Shown: in pieces, positions 21,601 through 32,372 of the stretch
Layout: each line of letters starts with the position of its first letter
How positions within the stretch are numbered: position 1 is the stretch's first letter
Assembly: GCF_963576615.1 (NCBI RefSeq)
Contig: NC_088710.1
Span: 19,209,877 to 19,273,876 of the forward strand
DNA length: 64,000 nt
Source: Watersipora subatra
Taxonomy: Eukaryota > Bryozoa > Gymnolaemata > Cheilostomatida > Watersiporidae
Reading direction: 5' to 3'
Position numbers and translations under genes: made by a program
Notes under the pieces: generated by a model
Seen by the model: only the letters and a program-made list of their open reading frames with translations
Told to the model about the DNA's origin: nothing
The model's database searches: none

Positions 21601-24600
21601 TTCCTCATTTGTCTTGGCTTTTCAAGTTTTCCAAAAGAACTTGTTATCTCAATTTGCTTTGCCACGCTGCTCAGTCGGCGTATTAGCTATAATGAGTTAA
21701 GCAGAAATTGCCCAATAAGCTCAACCACACACAAAGGTTACCTGCATTTTTGATATGACAATTTTATTGTGGATATCAGTGAACAAAGCTATTTAATTTC
21801 GCGTTTTTGCTCGTTCGTTATGATAGTTTAGTTTCGCTCGTGAAATTTTCGCCAGAGGATGACGCCGTCAAAATGCGAAAATTAGATGACGCGAATACAT
21901 AAGTGACCGAGGGTATGTTAAATAAAAATAAATTATACTTAATTATACTAAATTATAATTATTTAAAAATAAAATAGACTTTTTTATTACTTTATTTATT
22001 AAATAATTTTTTATTGTAATCATAGCTAAACAGATTATAATTAGCCATTACTTGCTAATTATTTCACATTTACATTTAAACACATTTGCAGTTTCATTTT
22101 TCTTCCTAATTTATTTTAACAAAAAACTTCTTTCATGATATGAAATTTAAAAGTTGTAGTTGTTTGAAAAAGCTTGAAAACATTTACAGTTGTTTTTATT
22201 TTCTCTCTTCTCTTTATTTATTTCAATTACACAAAATACTTCTCATAATATTTAGTTTGAAAGTTAAAGTGGCAAATGTTCTTATATGTTAAATAAAAAT
22301 AAATTATACCTAAATATACTAAATTATAATTATATAAAAATAAAATAGACTCTTTTATTACCTTATTTATTAAATAATTTTTCATCGTAATCATAGCTAA
22401 ACAGATTATATTTAGCCATTACGTGCTAATTATTTTACATTTAAACACATTTACAGTTTTATTTTTCTTCCTAATTTATTTCAACAAAACACTTCTTTCA
22501 TGATATGAAATTTAAAAGTTGTAGTTGTTTGAAAAAGCTTGAAAACCTTAACAGTTGTTTTCTTTTTCCTCTTAATTCATTTGAACTGTTTAAAAATATT
22601 TTCTCATGATATGAAGTTTAAAAGTTAGAATGGTAAATGTTATATAAAAATAAATTTTCTTTCCAAATACTTTTTTATTACTCAGGCAACTCGGGTAGTA
22701 CAGCTCATAGTTGATGGCAGTCGATTAGCTTCCCATCACACTAATGTAATACAACTCCAGTATGACTATCTATCTTATCTATGAGTAACTGATTGCATTA
22801 ACTCACTTACTTAACACTATCTATTCAGTGCCTTTGCAAGTCATGTAGGTATCAGGGATTACGTGTATGTCACAATTTCCATAATTCATTTCCATATTAT
22901 TTCCATTTCCATAGCATTTCCCTACTTCATTTCCTTATTATTTCTATAACATTTCCATAATTCATTTCCATATTGTTTCCATAACATTTTCGTACTTCAT
23001 TTCCATATTATTTCCGTAATTCATTTCCATACCATTTCCATATTTCTAAAATAAACTTTCCATATACATTTCTCTAAAATTATGGAAATATGTTTATGGA
23101 AATGGATATGGAAAAGTAAACATTTCCTTAATATGTTTAGCGATCCTGGTAGGTATTGAATTGCTTTAAATAATAAGCATATATTAGAGTAATAAACTAT
23201 AATCATCATTTCTTTAATATGAGCAATAATTACTATCTTAACTGAAAACTCATGATCCTTGTTTAACCATTCTCATGGCTGATGTTATTGATCGTCAATC
23301 ACTACGACTGACTAGCACAAAAAAGGGGCATGGCCTAAACGCTCCTTGTCGGCACCGGAGACGCTCGTGTAGTTATCACTCTAGGGGGAGATAACTCTAT
23401 GCTTCTACCACATGATGTGACACACTTATGTCCTTAAAATACCTAACGGTAGATGATTTCAAATTATCAACCTACAGTTGATGATTTTCCAAACATCACA
23501 TGCTCCTAGATAATAGAACCATTCTGTACCCTTGATAAACTTTCAAGTGTTCTGTGTCGTATGCCACAAACTATGACCATCGATAAATTACAGATCATAA
23601 AACAATGTATCAACAGCTATTTGGTGAGACAACTTCTGATTCACTCTGTTGTGATTCTTATTTTAAGTATTATAGCATATATGCAAACTAATGTTATATA
23701 TTATTTTACGTATTTATTAGCTGTTTTTGCGGTTTTCCAGAAAACCAATATTTTCAAGATGACAATCTTTGCAGTTGCAACTCCTGAGAAACCCCTTACT
23801 GTTTATCAGCAGACAAAAGGTTCACAGCAGTTCAGTCATGCTTCATGTCTAGTCAGTCTGACTGATAGGAGGGTCTTGCTCACCCATGGAGGCTTTGGCT
23901 TGGAGAAAAGTCGGCACTGTCGCCAGACAGTGACTCGCTATTTCTTGCTAGATGATAATGGTTGGTACTCATCAAGAATTCACTGCGTTTCCAACGAGTT
24001 TGGAGTTTCCCACTGCTGATAAATTCGTACCCTACCATTTCAAGAGTAATTGATCAATTCGGAGTTGCGCTATATAGATCATTTCAAGATTCGTGTCGCT
24101 CAAAACCAAACTTATTAAAGTTGACTCGCTTTTGGGTTGCATTCACTTTTCAGTGCATGTGTCGCCAATACTAGTTGTGGTACTAGCTAGGCCAGGAGGC
24201 CTGATCGCAATGGTAAAATTTTCGTACTTCCACTAGGGAAAGCTTAGCCAGGTTTTATCGATTCAGATCCATCAGCAGTGGGCGTTTTTATGATGTCGAA
24301 TAGTGCACTCACAGTGAATGCTTTCTCACAAATTTTACCGAAGCGAATCGGCATTGAATGCATGCGAATTTTGCGGTTTTTTTTGTGATTCTATGTTTGA
24401 AGTGGAAGCAACTTCGAACTCATTCGAAGCATGGAAATACAGTGATTGTGTGCTTGCCTACACTTTGGTCATAAAACAATTGGGTGAAGTTAGCTATTAA
24501 GTTATCATAGTTATCAATGAAGTTATCAACTGATGTTATCATAGTTATAATCCATTATCACTTTGGTCGTGGGCTGTATGACAGGGAAATTTCTAGTGAG

Positions 24601-27600
24601 AACTATGATAACTTCATCAATAATTGATGAAGTTATCATAGTTCTCACTAGAAATTCCCCTGTCATACAGCCCACGACCAAAGTGATAATGGAAAAAGAA
24701 AGAGTACTGCTGGTTGAGAAATGCAATATTAGCAGTCAAATGGCACTGCAGTGACATAGAACTGCAATGGTAGCTGTAATGTACTGGGTGTTGTTATGTA
24801 CAACAAACAACATTAATGAAAGGAAAATATTACATGTTTATATCTCTTCCCTGCAATAGGAGAAACGCAATATTAGAAGTAAAATGGCAAACTGCTGTGT
24901 AATGTACACAGGCTGGGGGGCTGTATATCATTGGTCATAGCAACCAATATCAAGAATTTGTGATATTTATCTAGATTTCTGTATTTATATCTAAAAGATT
25001 ATGATGAATTTAAAAATCTAAACAGATTTTAGCCGGTTGTCATAGAAATAAATGTATATCTATAAGAAAATGTAGGCCTATTACTTAATTTTTTAGATAT
25101 TAAAGATGGCTTGGCAGTACCGCGATATTGGGCACAGCCGCAGTATCATCAAAAAAATCTTTAGAAAAATAATAACAGTAACATATTGCACACCATCGGT
25201 CACTATATACTTCGATTTTGTAAATTCGAATGAATATTCTTATAACTAAATCTCATAATAATTTTATAAAATCGAATAATTATTCTTACAATTAAATATT
25301 GTAATCGCATAAGAATCATTAGAAAAATATCGTCATTTCCTTCACTTTCACTGTTTTGGACATCAGTTGGAATACCAAAGTATTAATTATAAGTGTTCAA
25401 AATGTCAGAGTCTGGTAAAATCGGCAAAAAAGAAACGATTACTTTTCAGTACTTCTATGTTAATTACAGAAACCTTCGGCAATTGGACAATGCCATAGAC
25501 TGGTTAAATGTGCACGTTTTTCTCGTGAAATGCCCACGACTTAATGGTTCAACTCTTTGTCGCTCAGCCTTATCGGCGTTTTGTTGGCCGGTCTTAATTT
25601 TTATTAAAAAAGGCTTGTCAAGTTTTTATTGGCGATTTTAGGCCAAATTAATCTGTTTATTTATGTGTAATCTGATCAGATGGGTTAGTTTCGGGATATT
25701 GCGTCAACTTTTCAAAGACTTGGTAACATATTTAAATATGTTGATATGTGTTTTGTATCATTATTATACTTGAACGACTCTACACAAAAACGGTTAAATT
25801 CTTTGATGGAATTTCGGTACAAGGGTTTGGTAACGGACATTGACGAATAATTTTTCGGGAGTTGTGTGCGCATATGCATTTATCATAAAGCTCCCAAACG
25901 ATCGCTTCGCTCGTGTTTGGTCGTGGGAACAGAAGTTATCCTAGTTATCAACTGAATGGTAACATCGTCTATTAGTCTTCACCTGTGCTTCCAGAGTGGT
26001 TCTCATCACACTCTTTACTGGCTCTTACTTCTCTTACGTTATGTTATCATCTTATTAGTGTCAACTTCTCCACCTTGATTACATCTTTGCAGTTTCCTTT
26101 TGACCTACACCCGCAGTGCGATATAGACGTGCTATCAGTAGTTATAATGTCGGCTTTGATATTATTGAGGTTGTGGCAAGACATTGACAAACTGGAAGCT
26201 CTTTGCTTTATTTTAACCACAATCTCGGTTGGGCGTGAAAGAGCAGATTGTCCCTTGTTGCAATGTACATACTGTAGAGGTGTTGTGACATAAACAATGT
26301 TTTCCTTGGACCTTATAAAGAAATTAAAAATAGTGTCGATTTCTAGCATTTCTTTGCAAGATTATCTTCGTGTCACCTGTCTCCGTATGATAAATGTTAA
26401 TGACTGACCATTGACTCCTGTTAAATGTCAATCTCGTTTGTGACTAGGCCTACCATGTTTTTCAGGAGTGGCTTTGTCCAATTTTATTTTGTACTGTAAA
26501 TGTTTAAAACTAACTTTTAACACTTTGTAATTGCATCTATAATAGTTCTGCTGGAGTAATATTTGATTCTTTTCCTAGTGTGTCAGAACCGCTACTTATG
26601 AACGAATATCAGTACTCTCCAGCTATATATATATAATAGAATATAGTGAGATATACAGTCAAACATGGATAACTCGCCCACGGATAGCTCGAACACATGG
26701 TTAACTCGAACGGTTTCTTGGTCCGTTCCCACGTAATGATAAATTGCTATAGATAACTCAAATTCAACACTGTTAACTCGAACTGTTTTTTGCCCAACCA
26801 CTACCGAAACGGTTGTTATCGCTTTAGAAAATCACTTTATTCCAAGCCATAGAGGTAAACCTCAACTTTTCGTAATTCATAAGCGTCGTTATTCCCACCA
26901 TCGGCAAAATATTTTTGTCAACGACTTTTCTAAAGGTTTGGTGAAATTTGATTTATACCAAACATCCGCTTAGAGATCGCCCTTCGGAAGCGAGGTAAAG
27001 TGAGGTAATCTTTGCATAAACTTCAAGAAAAATCGGGAAAGTTGATCGTGGGTAAAACGCTCAAAAGAAAAAGATGTCTTTTCTTTTGAGCATTTCAACA
27101 ACGATCAAGTTTTGCCAATGTCAATCTAAAACCTCCTGGCAATAACATCACCTTAAACAACAAACCAATCTCAAGTGATAGAAAAATCTCTATACTTTTT
27201 GATAAAAACGTTTTAAACTTTACATTAGAGGCATTTAATTTGAAACAAGCCATTTGTGCTTTTGATTTATATTATAGTTTGTATATGTACATGTATCTAC
27301 TAATAAATAAGTAAATACATGGACTTGTGACAATCCTCTGATAACTTGAACGCTCTGATAATTCGAACACTTTCGCTCGGTCCCGTGACGTTCGAGTTAT
27401 CCATGTTTCGCTGTATATGGTAGAATATAGCAAGATATCTATGATATAATATAGCAAGATAAATATGATATAACATTGCAAGGTGTAAATGATATAATTA
27501 GCGTAATGTCCGGCGTTGCCCTGGTATTAAAAATCAGCTTACAGACAGTGACAAGTAATGTAGTTGCCTGCCATTAGCCTGGCACATTGCCAGTGGCTAA

Positions 27601-30600
27601 TTTGAGAAAGCTAGTTGGTAAACTTATTAGTAAGCTTACTAATAAGAGCCGTGAGAGCAAGCTTTAATGACTTGTGTAATGTAGTGTGGTATGCGTATTT
27701 TCAGCCACATATTGACATATGTCGCCCAATGAATGCAGCAGTCTTGTGTAGCTTAATTGGTGAGATATTTGTCTGGTGAATGGGAGGTTCCGAGATCAAA
27801 TCCAGCATGAAACGGTTATTTCTTTCTTAAATTTTGATAGCTATAGCTGGACACACGGAATCACACGTGCAAACTTTGAGATTTATATATATGAAATAAT
27901 AAAGCAAGATGTATGTTATATAATATAGCAAGATATATGTGATATAATGTAGTACGGTTTATATGATATAATGATCAACCCTCAACAGTGTCAGCAACCG
28001 TGTTTAAAGCTAAAATGAACCCTAGAATGTGAGTCATATCAAATGAAATGGACTAGGTCCACCATGTCACATAAAATGAAATGGACTAGGTCTACCATGT
28101 CACATAAAATGAAATGGACTGGGTCTACCATGTCACATAAAATGAAATGGACTAGGTTTACCATGTCACATAAAATGAAATGGACTAGGTCTACCATGTC
28201 ACATAAAATGAAATGGACTAGGTCTACCATGTCACATAAAATGAAATGGACTAGGTCTACCGTGTCGTATAAATTGAAATGGACTGGGTCTACCGTGTTG
28301 TATAAATTGAAATAGACTGGGTCTACCATGTCACATAAAATGAAATGGACTAGGTCTACCATGTCACATAAAATGAAATGGACTAGGTCTACCATGTCAC
28401 ATAAAATGAAATGGACTAGGTCTACCATGTCACATAAAATGAAATGGACTAGGTCTACCATGTCACATAAAATGAAATGGACTAGGTCTACCATGTCACA
28501 TAAAATGAAATGGACTAGGTCTACCATGTCACATAAAATGAAATGGACTAGGTCTACCATGTCACATAAAATGAAATGGACTAGGTCTACCATGTCACAT
28601 AAAATGAAATGGACTAGGTCTACCATGTCACATAAAATGAAATGGACTAGGTCTACCATGTCACATAAAATGAAATGGACTAGGTCTACCATGTCACATA
28701 AAATGAAATGGACTGGGTCTACCATGTTGTATAAATTGAAATAGACTAGGTCTATCGTGTCGTATAAATTAAAATAGACTAGGTCTATCGTGTCGTATAA
28801 ATTGAAATAGACTAGGTCTACTGTGTCGTATAAATTGAAATAGACTAGGTCTATCGTGTCGTATAAATTGAAATAGACTAGGTCTACTGTGTCGTATAAA
28901 TTGAAATAGACTAGGTCTATCATGTCGTATAAATTGAAATAGACTAGGTCTATCGTGTCGTATGAATTGAAATAGACTAGGTCTACCGTGTCGTATGAAT
29001 TGAAATAGACTAGGTCTACCGTGTCGTATAAAATGAAATGGACTAGGTCTACCATGTCACATAAAATGAAATGGACTAGGTCTACCATGTCACATAAATT
29101 GAAATGGACTGGGTCTACCGTGTTGTATAAATTGAAATAGACTGGGTCTACCATGTCGTATAAATTGAAATAGACTAGGTCTATCGTGTCGTATAAATTG
29201 AAATAGACTAGGTCTATCGTGTCGTATAAATTGAAATAGACTAGGTCTACCGTGTCGTATAAATTGAAATAGACTAGGTCTATCGTGTCGTATAAATTGA
29301 AATAGACTAGGTCTATCGTGTCGTATGAATTGAAATAGACTAGGTCTACTGTGTCGTATGAAATGAAACGGACTAGGTCTACTGTGTCGTATAAAATGAG
29401 TTGGACTAGGTCTATCGTGTCGTATGAAATGAAACGGACTAGGTCTACTGTGTCGTATAAAATGAGTTGGACTAGGTCTATCGTGTCGTATGAAATGAAA
29501 TGGACTAGGTCTACTGTGTCGTATAAGTTGAAATAGAGTGCTGTTTTATAATTCGCTGATGTCATAGTTTGTTGTGTTGCATATTACAGAAGGATTATTC
29601 CTCACCTCAATCATCTGCCTCACCAAACACTGATAACTTCTTTTATCGCGAGTTTTTTTTTTAGCTGAAAATACAGATTTTACTATTATGTTGTACTCTG
29701 CGATATCTGTATGCTTTTTTCTATCATCAGGTTTACTCTCCAATGAGTGTACTATTGGTACTATTGTGGACAAGCTACCTCCTAGACTTCACCACACCTT
29801 CACTGCCCTGAGTGATTCCAGAGTATTTGTCTTTGGTGGCAGGCTTTCTCCTTCCAAACCCATTTCTCAACCCGTCGTTCTCCAGGTTTCCTATGGAGAA
29901 GGTGATTATTTAGCTCTTGTCGCATGCTCTTAGTAATGTAATCATGTGAATTCATGTCAGTTTACATTGAAGCCTCCATAATGAAAATAATATGCTTAAA
30001 GTTCTTAAAACTGTCTTATGGAATTCTATAATACTTGTCTTATGTCCAGTATTTCCAAAAGAATACACTGTAGTTTATGTTTTGTTTCCACAGCTGTAAA
30101 ACCTACAATAATATTTTAATAAATACCACCAACAACTAGACAGCAATAATACAAGAATTATTTTAAACGGAGATGTAGAAACATAAATTAATAAAATTCA
30201 GTAATGAATAAATCTATAAAAGCGGTGCTTATTGGTACTTTTTTAAAGACCGACGAGTGTAAACTTAGTGATATACAGTTAGAGGTGATGGCGGATGTAC
30301 ATGTATTAACTTACCGTAAATTCAGATTAGGTAAAGTTTAAACTAACCTGACCGACGTATTTTATATATTACATTTTTTAGTTTGTTTATTTTTTATCAT
30401 TTTCATGAAATGGAGATGCTTTGAGAATGTTGAACCCATTCAAAGCACTTCTTATGTTGGAAATTACTGTGGGGTAGAATCGACTATCCGCTTGAATTCT
30501 ATATCATATGTTGGAAAATTTTTATGCTGCTGCTATTTCATGTGAAATTCTTACAGTGATATATTTCTTCATTGCCAACTGAATCACTAGATGTAAACAA

Positions 30601-32071
30601 CATCTCTGAAATCTAAAACCTCGTAATTGTAAATTTTGCAACAAATCCGCTAATTACCATCACCTAATTGAAAACCATTTCTTCTTTCATTTTAACCAGT
30701 ATTAGAAAAGGAGTAGATAACTCTTGTCTGGTTTTATGGTTGTCATTCTATAAACCCTTGTCCTAATCACTAATTATTCATATAATCATTTGAACACCGG
30801 GTCGGCCATATTTATAATATCATCTTTTTAGGAGTATATTGCTGAGAAGGCCGGTAAAATATCTTACACCGCCTCTCACCATTCCACTAATCCAGTTTGC
30901 ACATATTTTCTTAGACTTTTTTTTTGTGTAGGTGGAGTCAATGTAGACATGAAAGAGATAGAGAATGTCGCAGGGGAGCCCTGTCCTAGATGGAGGCACG
31001 CTGCTACCCATATCTGTGTCGAGGGAAAGGAATATGTTCTCATCACAGGTATGCCCATATCACTCACTCTTCACTCTGGCCACTCAGTCATTCTATCTGT
31101 ATGTCAATTGTCTCACCTGCATACATCACAATACATGAATAGTGATGTTTTAGTAATTCTCACTTTTAGAGCATTTAACTGACAATGTGATATAAAATAA
31201 AAACAAGAATTGTCTTAGTTGCCCTATTGTCATGAAATTATTGTCAAGGGTATTATGTATAGAAAAGAACTGAAATAATAAGGTCTAGTGTTAAAACGGA
31301 AAATTGAGATTTAGTCGTAAAGAGTACGGTTAAAACTATTGTTGCTGACAGGGTATTGGTCGATATCAAAGGTTATTAATAGATCTTTCAGTTTAGCCCT
31401 TTACAGACAGCAGAAGTATCTGGTTACTTGTCTTTCTATTGTTGTGTCTATTCCATGTTTAGCTGTTTTTTTATTTGCAGACATTTAGCTTTACGATCTT
31501 GTTACTTACAGGTGGTGTGACAACTCTTGACCATTCCTACTTTCCCACCGTTCTATCTTCTTGTCATCTTTTCAACCCAAGTTCACATTCTTGGAGTTGT
31601 CTTCCTGATCTGCCACATCCTGTTCATTCTCATACAACTTGCTTCGATGACTCGAGATATGTTTATCTTGTCGGCGGACTGGATGGCAATCAGATGGTGC
31701 ATTCTCACATTTTTATGTTGGACTTTAGTCGACAGGAAGAAGGCTGGAAGAAGATCGTGCTGCCTGTCGAACCAGTATGTTCACATAGCCTTCACATGAT
31801 TCCTAATACACTCATAGTTGTAGGCGGGATCGGCTGCTCTGGCCAACAGATGGATTTACAAATTGTGAAATTATCCTCTCCTTCAGCGGACACTGTTTCA
31901 CTTCCTGTGACAGTTAATGGAAAGTTGAGAATGTATTTTAATCATACGAGTCATTTAGTGGCTGATCAGTGTGGTGGTTATCTATTGTACATTGTTGGAG
32001 GTGGAGGCAACTGCTTTTCTTTTGGAACTCACATTAATGATTCCGTTGTTTGCCATAATATTGTTCCATGA
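18687..32071 (+). CDS. LCMT2: tRNA wybutosine-synthesizing protein 4 (LCMT2/TYW4), six exons
   Basis: Exons: 18687-19466, 19690-19891, 23775-23960, 29731-29901, 30932-31048, 31512-32071. All borders are GT/AG and every phase joins, giving 671 codons (human is about 686). Exons 1-2 are a leucine-carboxyl-methyltransferase-like SAM domain: NDSSILSKHAMVEAGY, RAPLINRGYY, SAM motif IISLGAGFDTTAF, LLLSECVMTYME. Exons 3-6 are Kelch repeats with Gly-Gly doublets (LLTHGGFG, VFVFGG, PRWRHAATH, YVYLVGG, TLIVVGG, LLYIVGG). TYW4 uses SAM for the last steps of wybutosine formation at G37 of tRNA-Phe, in the cytoplasm. Introns 2 (3.9 kb) and 3 (5.8 kb) are swollen by transposons and a minisatellite. Start chosen by alignment of the NDSS region. 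Confidence 0.9.
20781..20824. repeat. 44-bp near-perfect palindrome, inserted
   Basis: CAATGATATACAGCCCCC, ATGCAT, then the complement. It is flanked by TTGCTC (20775-20780) and TTACTC (20825-20830). The opposite arm of the host element reads straight through (CAGTTACTCATAG at the matching place), so the palindrome was inserted after the arms formed. A half copy (GGGGGGCTGTATATCATTGG) lies at about 24914. Confidence 0.75.
21021..21058. repeat. Perfect 17-bp-arm hairpin
   Basis: AAGCAAAGATGTCCACT, four-base loop AGTT, then the exact complement. It lies inside the foldback element. No function is evident. Confidence 0.7.
21915..22710. repeat. Tandem ~365-bp duplication of the dispersed repeat
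   Basis: Two head-to-tail copies start GTTAAATAAAAATAAATTAT and share CATGATATGAAATTTAAAAG and TTGTAGTTGTTTGAAAAAGC. The block ends TTTTTTATTACTCAGGCAAC plus a GC-rich tail, as in the 2281-2695 copy. Confidence 0.7.
22853..23148. mobile_element. hAT-type MITE made mostly of TTTCCATA repeats
   Basis: Begins CAGGGATTACG and ends CGATCCTG, so both inward ends start CAGG-AT. It is flanked by a perfect 8-bp repeat GTAGGTAT (22845-22852; 23149-23156). The body is an irregular array of TTTCCATA/TTCATTTCCATATT units. The left arm of the surrounding foldback element carries the uninterrupted site (AATACCTACATG), confirming insertion. Confidence 0.8.
24552..24692. repeat. Long near-perfect hairpin (70-bp arms)
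   Basis: The arms 24552-24621 and 24623-24692 pair at 69 of 70 positions around one central base. The only mismatch is GGGAAA against GGGGAA. It lies in intron 3 of TYW4. Related fragments (AAGTTATC, ATCAACTGA, TTTGGTCGTGGG) flank it and recur near 25915-25960. Confidence 0.85.
24700..26655. other. TYW4 intron 3, proximal part
   Basis: No exon is supported. Open frames at 25393-25641 and 25985-26349 lack family features and would disrupt the TYW4 joins. The region holds fragments related to the 24552 hairpin and the half palindrome at about 24914. Confidence 0.5.
26656..27413. mobile_element. pogo/Tigger-like MITE
   Basis: The left end is CAGTCAAACATGGATAACTC and the right end is the inverted CAGCGAAACATGGATAACTC, with TA immediately outside both. 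Further GATAACTCGAAC blocks lie subterminally. Such ends and TA duplications are typical of pogo/Tigger members of the Tc1/mariner group. The 758 bp body has no transposase. Confidence 0.8.
27504..27900 (+). repeat. Composite repeat with a tRNA-derived SINE head
   Basis: Starts with the reverse of the GC-rich end of the dispersed family (CCGGCGTTGCCCTGGTA). At 27747-27808 it contains a tRNA-like promoter: box A TAGCTTAATTGG and box B-like GGTTCCGAGATCAAATCC. The 3' tail is GGACACACGG and TTGAGATTTATATATATG. I read this as a tRNA-derived SINE fused to, or nested in, a mobile repeat. It is not a functional tRNA because the arms do not fold cleanly. Confidence 0.5.
28032..29536. repeat. 33-bp minisatellite, about 45 units
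   Basis: Unit consensus: ATGAAATGGACTAGGTCTAC plus CATGTCACATAAA. The 28330-28720 segment has a dozen nearly identical units; later units diverge (CATAAATTG, TCGTGTCGTA, GAAATAGACTAGG). Because 33 is divisible by 3, frames stay open: 508 codons run through the array on the minus strand. I see no start context, splice link or homology, so I treat it as non-coding. It lies in intron 3 of TYW4. Confidence 0.95.
29902..30931. other. TYW4 intron 4
   Basis: AT-rich; no exon or repeat recognised. The acceptor tract TTTTTTTTTGTGTAG precedes exon 5. Confidence 0.6.
31049..31511. other. TYW4 intron 5
   Basis: No feature recognised. The last exon is entered through the acceptor TTACTTACAG. Confidence 0.6.
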
Positions 32072-32372
32072 GCCTATTCCTGCCAATTCTTAATGCATAA
32101 AAATATTTGTTAGCTCATCGAGAAATATTACTATTGGTAATATTGGAACAGCTACTTGGAATTGACAAGTATGTACTCAAATTTTTAGCAATTTTAGAAA
32201 AAACTTAAGAAGCTTTGACCAGGTACATGATATGTCAAGTTCTATTATGCAACTTGCTTTAGAGACTAAATATTTTCATAGTACTTTGAATGTCATGTCA
32301 CGATGTATGATTATACATCAACGCCTTTTTGTTGGTAATGTTAAATAACATGCAAGTACCTACCTGGTTACC

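Larger units (their letters stand above)
20460..23401. mobile_element. Foldback element with ~450 bp inverted arms and 8-bp TSD
   Basis: The ends read inward CATAGAGTTATCTCCCC. The flanks are a perfect direct repeat CTTCTACC at 20452-20459 and 23402-23409. The left arm is 20460 to about 20900; the right arm is about 22710-23401. An 8-bp duplication fits a hAT-like mechanism. No transposase is present. The interior holds a ~365-bp tandem repeat of the dispersed family and a small hairpin. Each arm carries an insertion that the other lacks. It lies in intron 2 of TYW4. Confidence 0.8.

Noticed and set aside
23561-23774. Upstream extension of TYW4 exon 3 to the ATG at 23561
   Set aside because: Only the acceptor at 23774/23775 joins exon 2 in phase 1; the extension has hydrophobic, intron-like composition.
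25985-26349. Overlapping open frames of about 100 codons on both strands in TYW4 intron 3
   Set aside because: Neither shows a domain; the Cys-rich minus-strand stretch (HCGCRSKGNC) is too short to assign.
27747-27808. A functional tRNA gene
   Set aside because: A- and B-box-like sequences are present, but the acceptor and anticodon arms do not fold convincingly, and the surroundings look like a SINE.
28039-29565. 508-codon minus-strand open frame as a real protein
   Set aside because: It is the automatic result of a 33-bp tandem repeat with no stop in one frame; there is no homology, start context or splice link, and it lies in a TYW4 intron.
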